Origin: UBA1151 sp963579925
Lineage (GTDB): Bacteria > Chloroflexota > Dehalococcoidia > Lucifugimonadales > Lucifugimonadaceae
NCBI GenBank assembly: GCA_963579925.1
Contig: CAUZJA010000013.1
Coordinates: 1 to 26,632 of the forward strand
Length of the DNA: 26,632 nt
Direction: 5' to 3'
The position numbers were made by a program, and so were the translations under genes. Below the pieces are notes generated by a model. It was not told the origin of the DNA, made no database searches, and saw only the letters and a program-made list of their open reading frames with translations. Each line of letters starts with the position of its first letter. Position 1 is the first letter of the stretch. Positions 15,259 through 23,091 of this stretch are shown one piece after another.

Positions 15259-16968
15259 CTAGAAGAAGTTCTCTCCGCGAACGATTCGCATCACGTCCTG
15301 GATGCTGATGAGCAGGATGAGTCCCAGCAGTACAACCATTCCGGCCAAATGGACAATGCCTTCCCGTTCCGGTGAGATCCTTCGGCCTCCGCGGATTGCC
15401 TCTACGACCACAAAGAAGAGACGCCCGCCGTCAAGTGCCGGGATCGGCAAGATGTTGATTACGGCGAGGCTCAGGCTCAACGTGGCTGCGAGATTTGCGA
15501 GCGTTGTGAGCTTGGATACGAAGTCTGCATCAGCAGTTGAAATCTCGCCGGTTAGCTGGCCAATGCCAATCGGACCAACGGTTGCAGGGCCTTCAAGCTG
15601 CGGGTTGCCGCTGTCGATGATGATTCCGGTGAGGCCGTTTTTGGTCAAGAGAACCAGATCTTGAACTTCCTGGACTCCCCGGCCCACTGCGATCCAGGGC
15701 CAGACCCAGCGCTTTTCAGTTATCTGGTTCTGACTTCGGATGGTGATGCCAACGGGGCCTTCCTGAAGACGTGTGTCCACGCCCAGGTCGTTCTCATATT
15801 TCTGGGCATCCAGTACCCCGAGTTGGCGTTCCGGGTTTGTGACCTCGCCAACAACCAGCAGGGTGTCACCGACCACGAAATTTACGTCTGGAACAATCTC
15901 TCTGAGGTCATTGACGGTGATCTCACGGGTGGAATCGCTTACCGTTGCGACCACCGTAAGTCGGCTACTTATCCCGGAAAACTGGTCTGCCTTGCGCGCT
16001 TCAAGCAGGGAAATCTCTGCATCAGGGTTGGTAACCACGTTAACCACAGAGCGTGATGGCGGTCGCCAGCGAGGTTTGAGGGATACCGAGTCCTCTTCTC
16101 CGGTGTACTGGAACGCTGGCAGTGGCGTGCCTGGCTGTGGGAATGGGTCTGGAATCCCGTGCTGGACGTCCCAATTGCTGTTCGCTCCCAGCTTTAGCGT
16201 GACGGCTTCCTGCAGCACGCCAATGTTCTCCATCGTGCGCCCGTCGACTTCAATAATCTTGTCGCCAATTTTTAGACCCGCTGCCTCAGCCGGTGATCCC
16301 GGCATAACGGCTGTGATGACAACTTCGCCAACCAGCGTGTTCTGCGGAATCATCGCGACGATAGTGAAGATGACGAACGGCAAGATGAAGTTGACGCCGG
16401 AACCTGCAGCCAGCACGAACATTCGCTGAATTCGAGGCTTGCTGGCCAGTGAGTTCTTGGAGGTGGGATCTTCCTCGCCCACCATCTTGACGAATCCGCC
16501 AAGTGGCAGCCAGTTGAATGACCACAACATCTCAGACACGTAGATCACGCCGTCTTCGATGGACTTGATCTTGCCTGCGATCAAGTCACCTTCGCCGGAC
16601 AACTCTGTGCGATCGTTGTACAGCGCGGCCCGCCTGGCGACGAGTTCACCAGCTTCATTCTCATACGTAGCAAACGCGATCATTTGGCCGACGCGAGCAT
16701 GCTGCGATGCAAATTCAGAGCCGGTGGTTACACCGTGCTCCAGGTCAAACTCTTCGGTTAGTTCCAGGTCGAGCGCTGTCTCAGCCGTGATCTTTACGGC
16801 GGTGCGGCCGGTCCACTTGCCGCCGGCGCGCGGCGGGAACCCAAAGCCAAACTCTACGACTTTCGTGCCAGTGAGTTTGGCCGCGAAGAAGTGGCCAAAC
16901 TCGTGAAGGACCACAAGTGGCCCCAGCACGAGAATAAAGGTGATGATTCCTAGGATCAGGGTATCCAT
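15259..16968 (-). CDS. rseP: Site-2 intramembrane metalloprotease (RseP/RIP family), enlarged
   Basis: An M50 zinc protease that cuts membrane-anchored regulators or signal-peptide remnants within the membrane. The 569-residue protein has HEFGH (22-26) in the first helix, a LGGFVKM segment (156-162), a membrane helix (about 183-208), a PDZ domain (about 212-260, GSPAEAAGLKIGDKI) and the third zinc ligand in NILPIPALDGGR (505-516), then a last helix. Most bacterial RIP proteases are 350-450 aa. The extra length lies in an insert between HEFGH and LGGFVKM (about 50-150, hydrophilic, beta-rich by appearance) and in a second one after the PDZ domain (about 260-410). The catalytic residues are all intact. 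It is 29 bases after dxr, in the conserved order of this series. Substrate unknown; no anti-sigma factor is nearby. Confidence 0.9.
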   Translation of the reverse strand: MDTLILGIITFILVLGPLVVLHEFGHFFAAKLTGTKVVEFGFGFPPRAGGKWTGRTAVKITAETALDLELTEEFDLEHGVTTGSEFASQHARVGQMIAFATYENEAGELVARRAALYNDRTELSGEGDLIAGKIKSIEDGVIYVSEMLWSFNWLPLGGFVKMVGEEDPTSKNSLASKPRIQRMFVLAAGSGVNFILPFVIFTIVAMIPQNTLVGEVVITAVMPGSPAEAAGLKIGDKIIEVDGRTMENIGVLQEAVTLKLGANSNWDVQHGIPDPFPQPGTPLPAFQYTGEEDSVSLKPRWRPPSRSVVNVVTNPDAEISLLEARKADQFSGISSRLTVVATVSDSTREITVNDLREIVPDVNFVVGDTLLVVGEVTNPERQLGVLDAQKYENDLGVDTRLQEGPVGITIRSQNQITEKRWVWPWIAVGRGVQEVQDLVLLTKNGLTGIIIDSGNPQLEGPATVGPIGIGQLTGEISTADADFVSKLTTLANLAATLSLSLAVINILPIPALDGGRLFFVVVEAIRGGRRISPEREGIVHLAGMVVLLGLILLISIQDVMRIVRGENFF

Positions 16969-16997
16969 AATTTTTGCTTCTCAGGTGGGGGAACCGG

Positions 16998-18149
16998 TTA
17001 GTTCGTCGAACCGACAACTGCTGATTTTGCAGCGTCGTAAGCCCACTGTGCTGTCTGAATTGCCTCTTCAAGACTTGGGATGTTTAGTGACTCTTCAGGA
17101 TTATGTTGCGTGATAACTCCCCTGATTACATCGGGGATTTCCGTAAATTTGATGCGGTTTTCCAAAAACATGTCCACGGCAGCTTCATCCGCACCCATAA
17201 GCACCGAACCCCAGGTGCCTGGGCGACGACCGATGTCGATGGCGAGTTCGAAGCACGGATACAACTTTGGGTCCATGGCTTCAAACGTGAGCGAGCCGGT
17301 CTCAACCGGATCAAATGGCTTGAGACCCGGGTTAAATACCCGTTCCGGGTGGGTGAGGGCGTACTGAATGGGATATCTCATATCTGGAGAGCCCAAATGG
17401 GCCTTCACTATTCCATCGGCGGTTTCAATCATCGAGTGGACTATTGATTGACGATGTACAACAACATCTATCTGGTCGTACGGCATGTCGAAGAGCCAGT
17501 GCGCTTCGATCACTTCAAATGCTTTGTTTACTAGGGTGGCTGAGTCAATGGTTATTTTGCGGCCCATGGACCAGGTTGGATGTTGCAGGGCCTCTTCAGG
17601 AGTTACGTTCGCAAGCTCCTCTGGAGATCTGTCCCTGAATGCTCCGCCAGATGCTGTGATTATCAATTTGCGAATGGCATCTCGCTCGCCAAGCATGCAC
17701 TGCCATATCGCTGATGGCTCGCTGTCGACGGGCAGAATTGGATTGTTGAATCGTCGCGAGGCGTCCATCACCTGCTCGCCCGCCATGATCAAGACTTCTT
17801 TGTTAGCCAGCGCCACGGTCTTGCCAGCTTCAAGTGCACGCACAGTAGGAATCAGCCCAGCCGAACCCACAGTGGCGACCATGACTACGTCTACTTCAGG
17901 CAGCGTGGCCATCTCTTCTAATGTGCCGCAATCTCGTCCGGGGAGCGACTTTAATGCCTCTGAGTCTTCACAGAGAACGTACTCAGGATTGAACTCATCA
18001 ATCTGCTTTGAGAGGAGTTCAAGATTGCGACCGGCAGATAGCGCAACGACTTTAAATCGATTTGGAAATGCACGAACAACATCCAACGTCTGGGTGCCGA
18101 CCGAGCCGGTAGAGCCTAATACTGCGACGCGCCTCATGGGGTGAGCCAT
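16998..18149 (-). CDS. dxr: 1-deoxy-D-xylulose 5-phosphate reductoisomerase
   Basis: Dxr (IspC) converts DXP to MEP with NADPH, the committed step of the MEP isoprenoid pathway and the target of fosmidomycin. The 383-residue protein has the NADPH loop GSTGSVGTQTLD, ALANKE, the metal-binding PVDSEPSAIWQ (Asp and Glu ligands), TASGGAFRD, HPTWSMGRKITIDSATLVNKAFE, and the C-terminal helical domain with a normal length. Two ATG codons are possible: 18149, chosen here, overlaps cdsA by 16 bases; 18137 overlaps the cdsA stop as ATGA and would remove four residues (MAHP). Either way it is translationally coupled to cdsA. Function secure. Confidence 0.95.
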   Translation of the reverse strand: MAHPMRRVAVLGSTGSVGTQTLDVVRAFPNRFKVVALSAGRNLELLSKQIDEFNPEYVLCEDSEALKSLPGRDCGTLEEMATLPEVDVVMVATVGSAGLIPTVRALEAGKTVALANKEVLIMAGEQVMDASRRFNNPILPVDSEPSAIWQCMLGERDAIRKLIITASGGAFRDRSPEELANVTPEEALQHPTWSMGRKITIDSATLVNKAFEVIEAHWLFDMPYDQIDVVVHRQSIVHSMIETADGIVKAHLGSPDMRYPIQYALTHPERVFNPGLKPFDPVETGSLTFEAMDPKLYPCFELAIDIGRRPGTWGSVLMGADEAAVDMFLENRIKFTEIPDVIRGVITQHNPEESLNIPSLEEAIQTAQWAYDAAKSAVVGSTN

Positions 18150-18931
18150 ATTGCCATCCAGTATACGACCGCGAGACTCGGTGCCAGGCTATCGATACGG
18201 TCCAGGACTCCGCCGTGCCCAGGAATGATGGAGCCGGCGTCTTTAACCCGAGAGAGGCGTTTGAAGGCTGATTCAACCAGATCTCCACCGACCGCAGCTA
18301 ATGAACTGGCGATCCCAATCAACGCACCTTCCGAGGTTTCTATGGGCAGGTCCAGCAGGACCGTGAGGCCTGCTCCTGCAGCGGTGCCTGCCACTACGCC
18401 AGCCAATGCGCCTTCCCATGTCTTGCTGGGGCTGATGATGGGCAGTAGTCGATGCGTTCCGAGCCATGTGCCGATGAAGTAAGACAGTGTGTCAGTGGCG
18501 AACGTTACGAGAATGGCGAGTAATAGCCAGTCGAATGTGCCATCCAGCGAGCGTAGTGGCGCACCGTGGGCAAGCAGGCCTCCGAAGTACCCAGCGATAA
18601 ATATAGCGAGAAGTGATGCGCGGCTCCGAGAGATTCGCATGACTTCAAAGGTGAGTGCGGTGAAGGCAGCCGCTCCAAACACCAGTGCCAGCAGCCACCA
18701 CTCGCCGCTATCCAGTCCAATGAGGATGCCTGCAATGCCCAGGCCAAATGGGATGATAGCGGTGAAGATGTTGATGTTTCCGACGCGCGGTGTGGACATC
18801 TGCGCTATTTCGATCCCGGCGATGATCGACGCGAGGATAATGAGAATGCCCACAGCGGATGTGCCGATGATGATGGCGCCAATCATGATGGGGAGCCCAA
18901 CGATGGCGCTTAGTATTCGTACTTTTAGCAT
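18134..18931 (-). CDS. cdsA: Phosphatidate cytidylyltransferase (CDP-diglyceride synthase)
   Basis: CdsA makes CDP-diacylglycerol from phosphatidic acid and CTP, the branch point of phospholipid synthesis. The 265-residue protein is very hydrophobic, with about seven or eight membrane helices. The C-terminal family signature is complete, from SAFKRLSRVKDAGS to PGHGGVLDRID. SPSKTWEGALAG, another conserved block, lies before it. The ATG at 18931 has no clear ribosome binding site and follows uppS after 76 bases. Its 3' end overlaps the dxr start. Function secure. Confidence 0.94.
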   Translation of the reverse strand: MLKVRILSAIVGLPIMIGAIIIGTSAVGILIILASIIAGIEIAQMSTPRVGNINIFTAIIPFGLGIAGILIGLDSGEWWLLALVFGAAAFTALTFEVMRISRSRASLLAIFIAGYFGGLLAHGAPLRSLDGTFDWLLLAILVTFATDTLSYFIGTWLGTHRLLPIISPSKTWEGALAGVVAGTAAGAGLTVLLDLPIETSEGALIGIASSLAAVGGDLVESAFKRLSRVKDAGSIIPGHGGVLDRIDSLAPSLAVVYWMAIWLTP

Positions 18932-19007
18932 GGCGTGATCAGGCAGTACGGCGTGCTTAGGGAGCGCAGATCGATCTCATCACCTGGAGACCGTACCCAA
19001 CACTCAG

Positions 19008-19772
19008 CTATTTCGACTGCTCGCTCTCAATTCCGCCAAACCTGCGTTGGCGGCTGCTGAATGATTCAATCGCCTTGTCGACCTCAAGTTCGTCGAACTC
19101 AGGCCACGGTGCGGGGGTGGAGTAGAACTCACTGTAAGCCGATTGCCACAGCAGGAAATTTGAGATGCGGAATTCACCGCCGGTTCGTACAACCAGGTCA
19201 GGGTCTGGAACACCCGGGGGGCTCATCTGTTTGGCGAAGGCCTTTTCGTCTAGGTCGTCCGCCGCTGTTCCCATTTCAATCAATCTCTTAGCCGCATCGA
19301 CGATCTCAGCGCGACCGCCGTAGTTGAAGGCCACAATCAGCGTGATGCCATCATTCTTTGCGGTGAGTTTCACCGCGGCTCCTATCTCTTTGCTCAATAG
19401 AGCAGGGAGTTCTGCCAGTCGACCCTGATGCAGAATCCTAACGTTGCTCTCATGCATATCGCCAACCTCAGTCTTGAGCGACTCAGCGAGAAGCTGGAGC
19501 AAGAATGAGACTTCAGCCTCAGGCCGGGTCCAGTTTTCCGTTGAGAAGGCAAATATCGTGGCGTAACGGACACCGCGGTTTTCAAGATGTCTTAGCACCC
19601 GGCGTATGTTCTCTAGGCCGGCCACGTGACCTTCTGTGCGCGGCTGTTGGCGAGCCTCCGCCCATCGACCGTTGCCGTCCATGATGAACGCAACGTGCGC
19701 GGGTATGATCTCGTTATCCTGTTCGCTTTCCGAACCGTTGGCTGTTGACTGTGTCTGGTCAGCGATGGTCAA
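19008..19772 (-). CDS. uppS: Isoprenyl transferase (undecaprenyl diphosphate synthase)
   Basis: UppS condenses isopentenyl units onto farnesyl diphosphate to make the C55 lipid carrier of peptidoglycan and surface polysaccharides. The 254-residue product has HVAFIMDGNGRWA with the catalytic Asp, FSTENWTRP, FNYGGRAEIVDA, and the C-terminal substrate block PDPDLVVRTGGEFRISNFLLWQ. The usual RTSGE is RTGGE here, a small change. The first 20 residues are polar and not conserved. The only upstream start is TTG at 19772, with AGG about eight bases before it. It stands between frr and cdsA in the classical order. Confidence 0.94.
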   Translation of the reverse strand: MTIADQTQSTANGSESEQDNEIIPAHVAFIMDGNGRWAEARQQPRTEGHVAGLENIRRVLRHLENRGVRYATIFAFSTENWTRPEAEVSFLLQLLAESLKTEVGDMHESNVRILHQGRLAELPALLSKEIGAAVKLTAKNDGITLIVAFNYGGRAEIVDAAKRLIEMGTAADDLDEKAFAKQMSPPGVPDPDLVVRTGGEFRISNFLLWQSAYSEFYSTPAPWPEFDELEVDKAIESFSSRQRRFGGIESEQSK

Positions 19773-19794
19773 GGTCTGGCCTATCGTCGTTTAG

Positions 19795-19829
19795 GTAGCC
19801 CCCACAGTGGGAGCCACAGAGTTAGCTAC
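19795..19829. repeat. Nested inverted repeats in the frr-uppS gap
   Basis: An outer pair GTAGC (19795-19799) and GCTAC (19825-19829) encloses a CCCAC/GTGGG dyad (19801-19805, 19807-19811). It lies upstream of uppS in the 86-base gap. There is no U-run, so it is more likely an mRNA processing or stability element than a terminator, if it is functional. Confidence 0.3.
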
Positions 19830-19858
19830 TCGGCAGAAGTGAGATGAAGAGCGTCCGA

Positions 19859-20416
19859 CTAAACGGACATCACGTCTTCTTCTTTCTTAATACCAATTTC
19901 TTCCATGGTGCCCACGGTTCGGTCAGTTGCTTTTTGAAGATCATCCTGTGCCCGCCGAGCCTCATCCTCAGAGATATCGCCGTCTTTTTGCAACTTCCTG
20001 ATTTGATCCTGAATATCGCGGCGGACGTTTCGCGTTGCGACTTTGCCTTCCTCCACGCGCTTCTTGACTGATCGAACCAGTTCTTTTCTGCGCTCTTCAG
20101 TCAGGGCAGGAATAGGAAGTCGAATCAGCTTTCCATCGTTCCCAGGCATGATGCCAATATCAGAAGCCTGAATCGCTTTTTCAATATCTGGTATTGAGCC
20201 TGGATCCCATGGCTGGATGGTCAGCAAACGTGCATCTGCCACACCGACCTGTGCAAGCTGATTTATGGGGTAAGTTGCGCCGCCGTATTCAACCAGAATG
20301 TCTTCCACCAGGCCGGGATTGGCCCTGCCCGTGCGGATGGAAGATAGGTCCTTCGCGAGGGCGTCAGCGGATCTCTTCATCCGGGATTCAGCGTCTCCCA
20401 GAGATTCAGTGGTCAT
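19859..20416 (-). CDS. frr: Ribosome recycling factor
   Basis: RRF splits post-termination ribosomes together with EF-G. The 185-residue protein has the standard two-domain form: a long three-helix bundle starting at MKRSADALAKDLSSIRTGRANPGLV, a small beta domain (VEYGGATYPINQLAQV, LLTIQPWDP), and the C-terminal helices with LTEERRKELVRSVKKRVEEGKVA and RNVRRD. The length is exactly that of the family. The ATG at 20416 has GGAG about seven bases upstream. It follows pyrH after 58 bases containing a 12-base perfect palindrome (20441-20452). Confidence 0.97.
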   Translation of the reverse strand: MTTESLGDAESRMKRSADALAKDLSSIRTGRANPGLVEDILVEYGGATYPINQLAQVGVADARLLTIQPWDPGSIPDIEKAIQASDIGIMPGNDGKLIRLPIPALTEERRKELVRSVKKRVEEGKVATRNVRRDIQDQIRKLQKDGDISEDEARRAQDDLQKATDRTVGTMEEIGIKKEEDVMSV

Positions 20417-20474
20417 ATCACGCTCCGATTGTCATATTCGCCGCAATTGCGGAACTCGACGTCTGCCTGCTCGG

Positions 20475-21215
20475 CTAAGCCGCTTTGGTGGTTTCAGAAA
20501 TCAGGGTACCAATATCTGCGCCAGAAAGCGCCAGTTCCAGATTGCCTTTTTGGAACATATTGAACACGACGATGGGCAATTTATTGTCCATGCAGAGCGA
20601 AAGAACAGTGCTATCGAGTGCCCCGGTTCGCTGTTCCAGAGCATCAATGTAAGTCATGGAGTCGATTTTTGTGGCGTCTGGATTCTTATTGGGGTCATCT
20701 GTGTAGATGCCATCAATGTTATTTTTTCCCATGACCAGGACGTTAGCGTCCATCTCTAACGCACGCAGTCCAGCCGCGGTATCAGTGGAGAAGTAGGGAT
20801 TGCCCATTCCGGCGGCAAAGATAACTACGCGGCCTTTTTCCAGGTGACGCATTGCGCGCCGCCGAATGTACGGTTCGGCCACGGTAGACATCGGGATAGC
20901 CGTCTGTGTCCGAACCGGAACGCCGTGCTTTTCCAGGCCATCTTGAAGCGCCAGTGCGTTGATGATGGTGGCCAGCATTCCAGCGCTATCGGCCGTCGAT
21001 CGATCCATACCGGCCGACTCTTGATCCGCGCCGCGCCAGATGTTGCCTCCGCCTACAACGAGAGATATCTCCACACCGTTCTCTACGCTGAGCTTGATCT
21101 CGCTGGCCAGGTATCGGACAACATCCTGATCAATAACAGTACCGCTATCACCCTTCCCTTTGAAGGCTTCACCACTGAGTTTCAGTACAACCCTGCGGTA
21201 CAGAGGTTCTCGCAA
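20475..21215 (-). CDS. pyrH: UMP kinase
   Basis: PyrH phosphorylates UMP to UDP, the first step toward UTP and CTP after pyrimidine synthesis; it is a hexameric amino-acid-kinase-fold enzyme. The 246-residue product has VVLKLSGEAF at the start, the VVGGGNIWRG loop, ALQDGLEKHGVPVRTQTA, GRVVIFAAGMGNPYFSTDTAA and NNIDGIYTDDPNKNPDA. All expected blocks are there. The start is TTG at 21215, with GAGGAA about seven bases upstream and only 13 bases after the tsf stop. Confidence 0.96.
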   Translation of the reverse strand: MREPLYRRVVLKLSGEAFKGKGDSGTVIDQDVVRYLASEIKLSVENGVEISLVVGGGNIWRGADQESAGMDRSTADSAGMLATIINALALQDGLEKHGVPVRTQTAIPMSTVAEPYIRRRAMRHLEKGRVVIFAAGMGNPYFSTDTAAGLRALEMDANVLVMGKNNIDGIYTDDPNKNPDATKIDSMTYIDALEQRTGALDSTVLSLCMDNKLPIVVFNMFQKGNLELALSGADIGTLISETTKAA

Positions 21216-21228
21216 TGCCGTTCCTCGA

Positions 21229-21732
21229 CTATTCTCCGAGGGCGAATCTCTCGAATCGCCTGATCTTGATGTTTTCGCCTGTTTTGGAGTTGGTCTGCTG
21301 GATCATCTCCCAGACCGTAACGCTTGGGTCCTTGATGAACGCCTGCGTGAGAAGAATCTCCTCATCGGCAACGTCTGTCTCATCTTCGGGGACTGACTCT
21401 CGGTCGATGTACTTCGGGCTCATCGCAGCAATTTGCATGGCGATATCGCGCGTCAAATCCTGAAACTCGTCTGTCCGGGCGACGAAGTCCGTCTCGCAAT
21501 TCACTTCTACCAGCGTACCAATGCGGCCGCCAGGGTGAATGTAAGCCTGCACAAGGCCCTCTGAAGTCTCTCGGTCGGCTCGCTTGGCGGCGTCCGCCAG
21601 GCCTTTCTGCTTGAGAATCTCTTCAGCCTTTTCCTGGTCGCCATCTGCCGCTTCAAGTGCCTTTTTTGCGTCCATGACGCCGGCGCCTACGCGGTCGCGA
21701 AGTTCCTTCACCATTGCTGCGGTTACAGCCAT
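21229..21732 (-). CDS. tsf: Elongation factor Ts, short form
   Basis: EF-Ts exchanges GDP for GTP on EF-Tu. At 167 residues this is a short form like those in Thermus and Dehalococcoides, with a UBA-like N-terminal domain (VKELRDRVGAGVMDAKKALEA), the core subdomain (GRIGTLVEVNCETDFVARTDEF) and a direct C-terminal module (SVTVWEMIQQTNSKTGENIKIRRFERFALGE). The second core repeat of the E. coli protein is absent. The ATG at 21732 has GAGGG about seven bases upstream. A strong stem-loop lies in the 66-base gap after rpsB. Confidence 0.96.
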   Translation of the reverse strand: MAVTAAMVKELRDRVGAGVMDAKKALEAADGDQEKAEEILKQKGLADAAKRADRETSEGLVQAYIHPGGRIGTLVEVNCETDFVARTDEFQDLTRDIAMQIAAMSPKYIDRESVPEDETDVADEEILLTQAFIKDPSVTVWEMIQQTNSKTGENIKIRRFERFALGE

Positions 21733-21754
21733 TGTTAATCCCTCAATATCTCAG

Positions 21755-21791
21755 CCGGAAGCCCAATTGGTTGATGGGCCAAATCATCCGG
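21755..21791 (-). repeat. Stem-loop between rpsB and tsf
   Basis: CCGGA (21755-21759) pairs with TCCGG (21787-21791), and inside it GCCCA (21761-21765) pairs with TGGGC (21775-21779), giving two stacked 5-bp stems separated by an internal loop. It covers most of the rpsB-tsf gap. No U-tract follows, so it may act as an RNase site or partial attenuator that sets the S2 to EF-Ts ratio. Confidence 0.5.
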
Positions 21792-21798
21792 GTAGTAT

Positions 21799-22980
21799 TT
21801 ACTCTTTCGCCTTTTCGGAGTCGTCCGAAGCGACGGGTTCTTCTTCAGTCTTTGTGTCTGCGGCGGCCGGCTCTTCTTCTGCAACAGTAGGCTTCTCTTC
21901 AGCAGCGGCCTCAGCGGGAGCAGCTTCATCAGCAGCGGCTTCTGGTGCAGCTTCTGCGGCCGGGGCTTCTTCAGCCTTCGCTTCAGGTGCGGCCTCAGGA
22001 GCAGCGGCTACCGGATCTGCCTTTTCTGCTTTGGGAGTTTTTTCTACCTTCGGAGCTTCTTCTGCGGCGGGGGGTGCAGCCGCATCAGTATCGCCAGAAC
22101 CAGCTTCTGCCTTCGCTGTAGCTTCGCGGGCTGCAGCTGCAGCTGCCTCTGCGTGCCTTGCAGCAGCAGCAGCCTGGGCTGCTTCACGGGCAGCGGTTTC
22201 AAAAGCTTCAATTTCTGAGTCAGCAGTCAGACGATCTTCTTCCGCTTGGCGGAATCGCTCTCGACCTTCGTTGACTGCATCGGCAATCCGGCCAGTGATA
22301 AGGCCAATTGCTCGAGTGGCGTCATCGTTGCTTGGAATCACATAGTCGATGTCTGTTGGATCGCAGTTGCTATCCACCATGGCCACCGTCTTGACGCCAA
22401 GTCGCTTGGCTTCTGCAATCGCAATGGACTCTTTGATGATGTCCACCACAAAGATTGCGTCTGGCAATTTGGTCATGGACTTGATGCCACCAAGGTAGTT
22501 GTTCAGCTTGCGAACCTTTGTTTGCGCCTGCTGTGCCTCACGCTTGGTGGTTGTGCGGAGTTCGCCTTTGGAAATCTGCTCTTCAAGGCGAACCAGGTAA
22601 TCGATACGAGTTTGAATGGTCTGGAAGTTTGTCATCAACCCGCCAAGCCAGCGCCGGTTGATATACATGGATCCACATCTAAGAGCGGACTCGCTGATAA
22701 CCAGCTCGGCCTGCTTTTTGGTGCCAACGAACAAGATCTCGCCCCCCCTAGAAGAAAGATCCGCAACGTATTCTGCGGCCGCCTCAAGGTGGTCCAGGGT
22801 GGACTGAGGATTGATGATGTGGATTTTCTGGCGCTTTTGATAGATGTAAGGTGCCATTTTCGGATGCCATCGCTTGGTGGGGTGACCGATGTGGACACCA
22901 GCTTCCAGGAGAGTTCTCACTGTCAACTGCTGCTCAGTTACCTGCTCTGGCTCCGTAGCTACTACGGGCTGTTCTGTCAT
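21799..22980 (-). CDS. rpsB: 30S ribosomal protein S2 with long Ala/Glu-rich tail
   Basis: S2 is a late-assembling protein of the small subunit at the head-body junction. Residues 17-245 form a complete S2: LLEAGVHIGHPTKRWHPKMAPYIY, HIINPQSTLDHLE, ILFVGTKKQA, YINRRWLGGLMTNFQTI, LPDAIFVVDI and VDSNCDPTDIDYVIPSNDDA. From about residue 250 to 393 runs a tail of Ala, Glu, Pro and Lys, roughly 140 residues longer than a usual S2 (230-260 aa). The tail starts helical (AAREAAQAAAAARHAEAAAAA) and becomes acidic and disordered-looking. The first 16 residues are also a polar extension. The ATG at 22980 follows a duplicated AGGACGAC. It is the first gene of the long minus-strand series. Confidence 0.96.
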   Translation of the reverse strand: MTEQPVVATEPEQVTEQQLTVRTLLEAGVHIGHPTKRWHPKMAPYIYQKRQKIHIINPQSTLDHLEAAAEYVADLSSRGGEILFVGTKKQAELVISESALRCGSMYINRRWLGGLMTNFQTIQTRIDYLVRLEEQISKGELRTTTKREAQQAQTKVRKLNNYLGGIKSMTKLPDAIFVVDIIKESIAIAEAKRLGVKTVAMVDSNCDPTDIDYVIPSNDDATRAIGLITGRIADAVNEGRERFRQAEEDRLTADSEIEAFETAAREAAQAAAAARHAEAAAAAAREATAKAEAGSGDTDAAAPPAAEEAPKVEKTPKAEKADPVAAAPEAAPEAKAEEAPAAEAAPEAAADEAAPAEAAAEEKPTVAEEEPAAADTKTEEEPVASDDSEKAKE

Positions 22981-22996
22981 GTCGTCCTGTCGTCCT
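22981..22996 (-). repeat. Tandem duplication of the rpsB ribosome binding site
   Basis: The 8-base unit AGGACGAC (minus strand) is repeated twice directly before the rpsB ATG. One AGGA lies four bases and the other 12 bases from the start, both at imperfect distances on either side of the optimum. Confidence 0.6.
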
Positions 22997-23091
22997 GGCC
23001 CCGAATATATTGAGTTCGATCAATTACTACAGGGCGATCTAGATTATTTCGGGAGATATTTTCCGCCAAATTGTGGCAATTCACCACACGC

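Noticed and set aside
14599..15375. Plus-strand frame of 258 codons opposite ispG and rseP
   Set aside because: The opposite strand is a complete, highly conserved IspG; this frame shows no recognisable motif and runs across the intergenic gap.
20441..20452. 12-base perfect palindrome CCGCAATTGCGG between pyrH and frr
   Set aside because: Perfect but short, without loop room for a stable hairpin and without U-run; a palindrome of this size can occur by chance, so I did not list it as a site.
21584..22345. Plus-strand frame of 253 codons, Ser/Ala-rich
   Set aside because: Antisense of the S2 tail and the EF-Ts N-terminus; composition reflects the repetitive tail on the other strand.
22246..23013. 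Plus-strand frame of 255 codons opposite rpsB
   Set aside because: Antisense to the conserved S2 core; no independent protein features.
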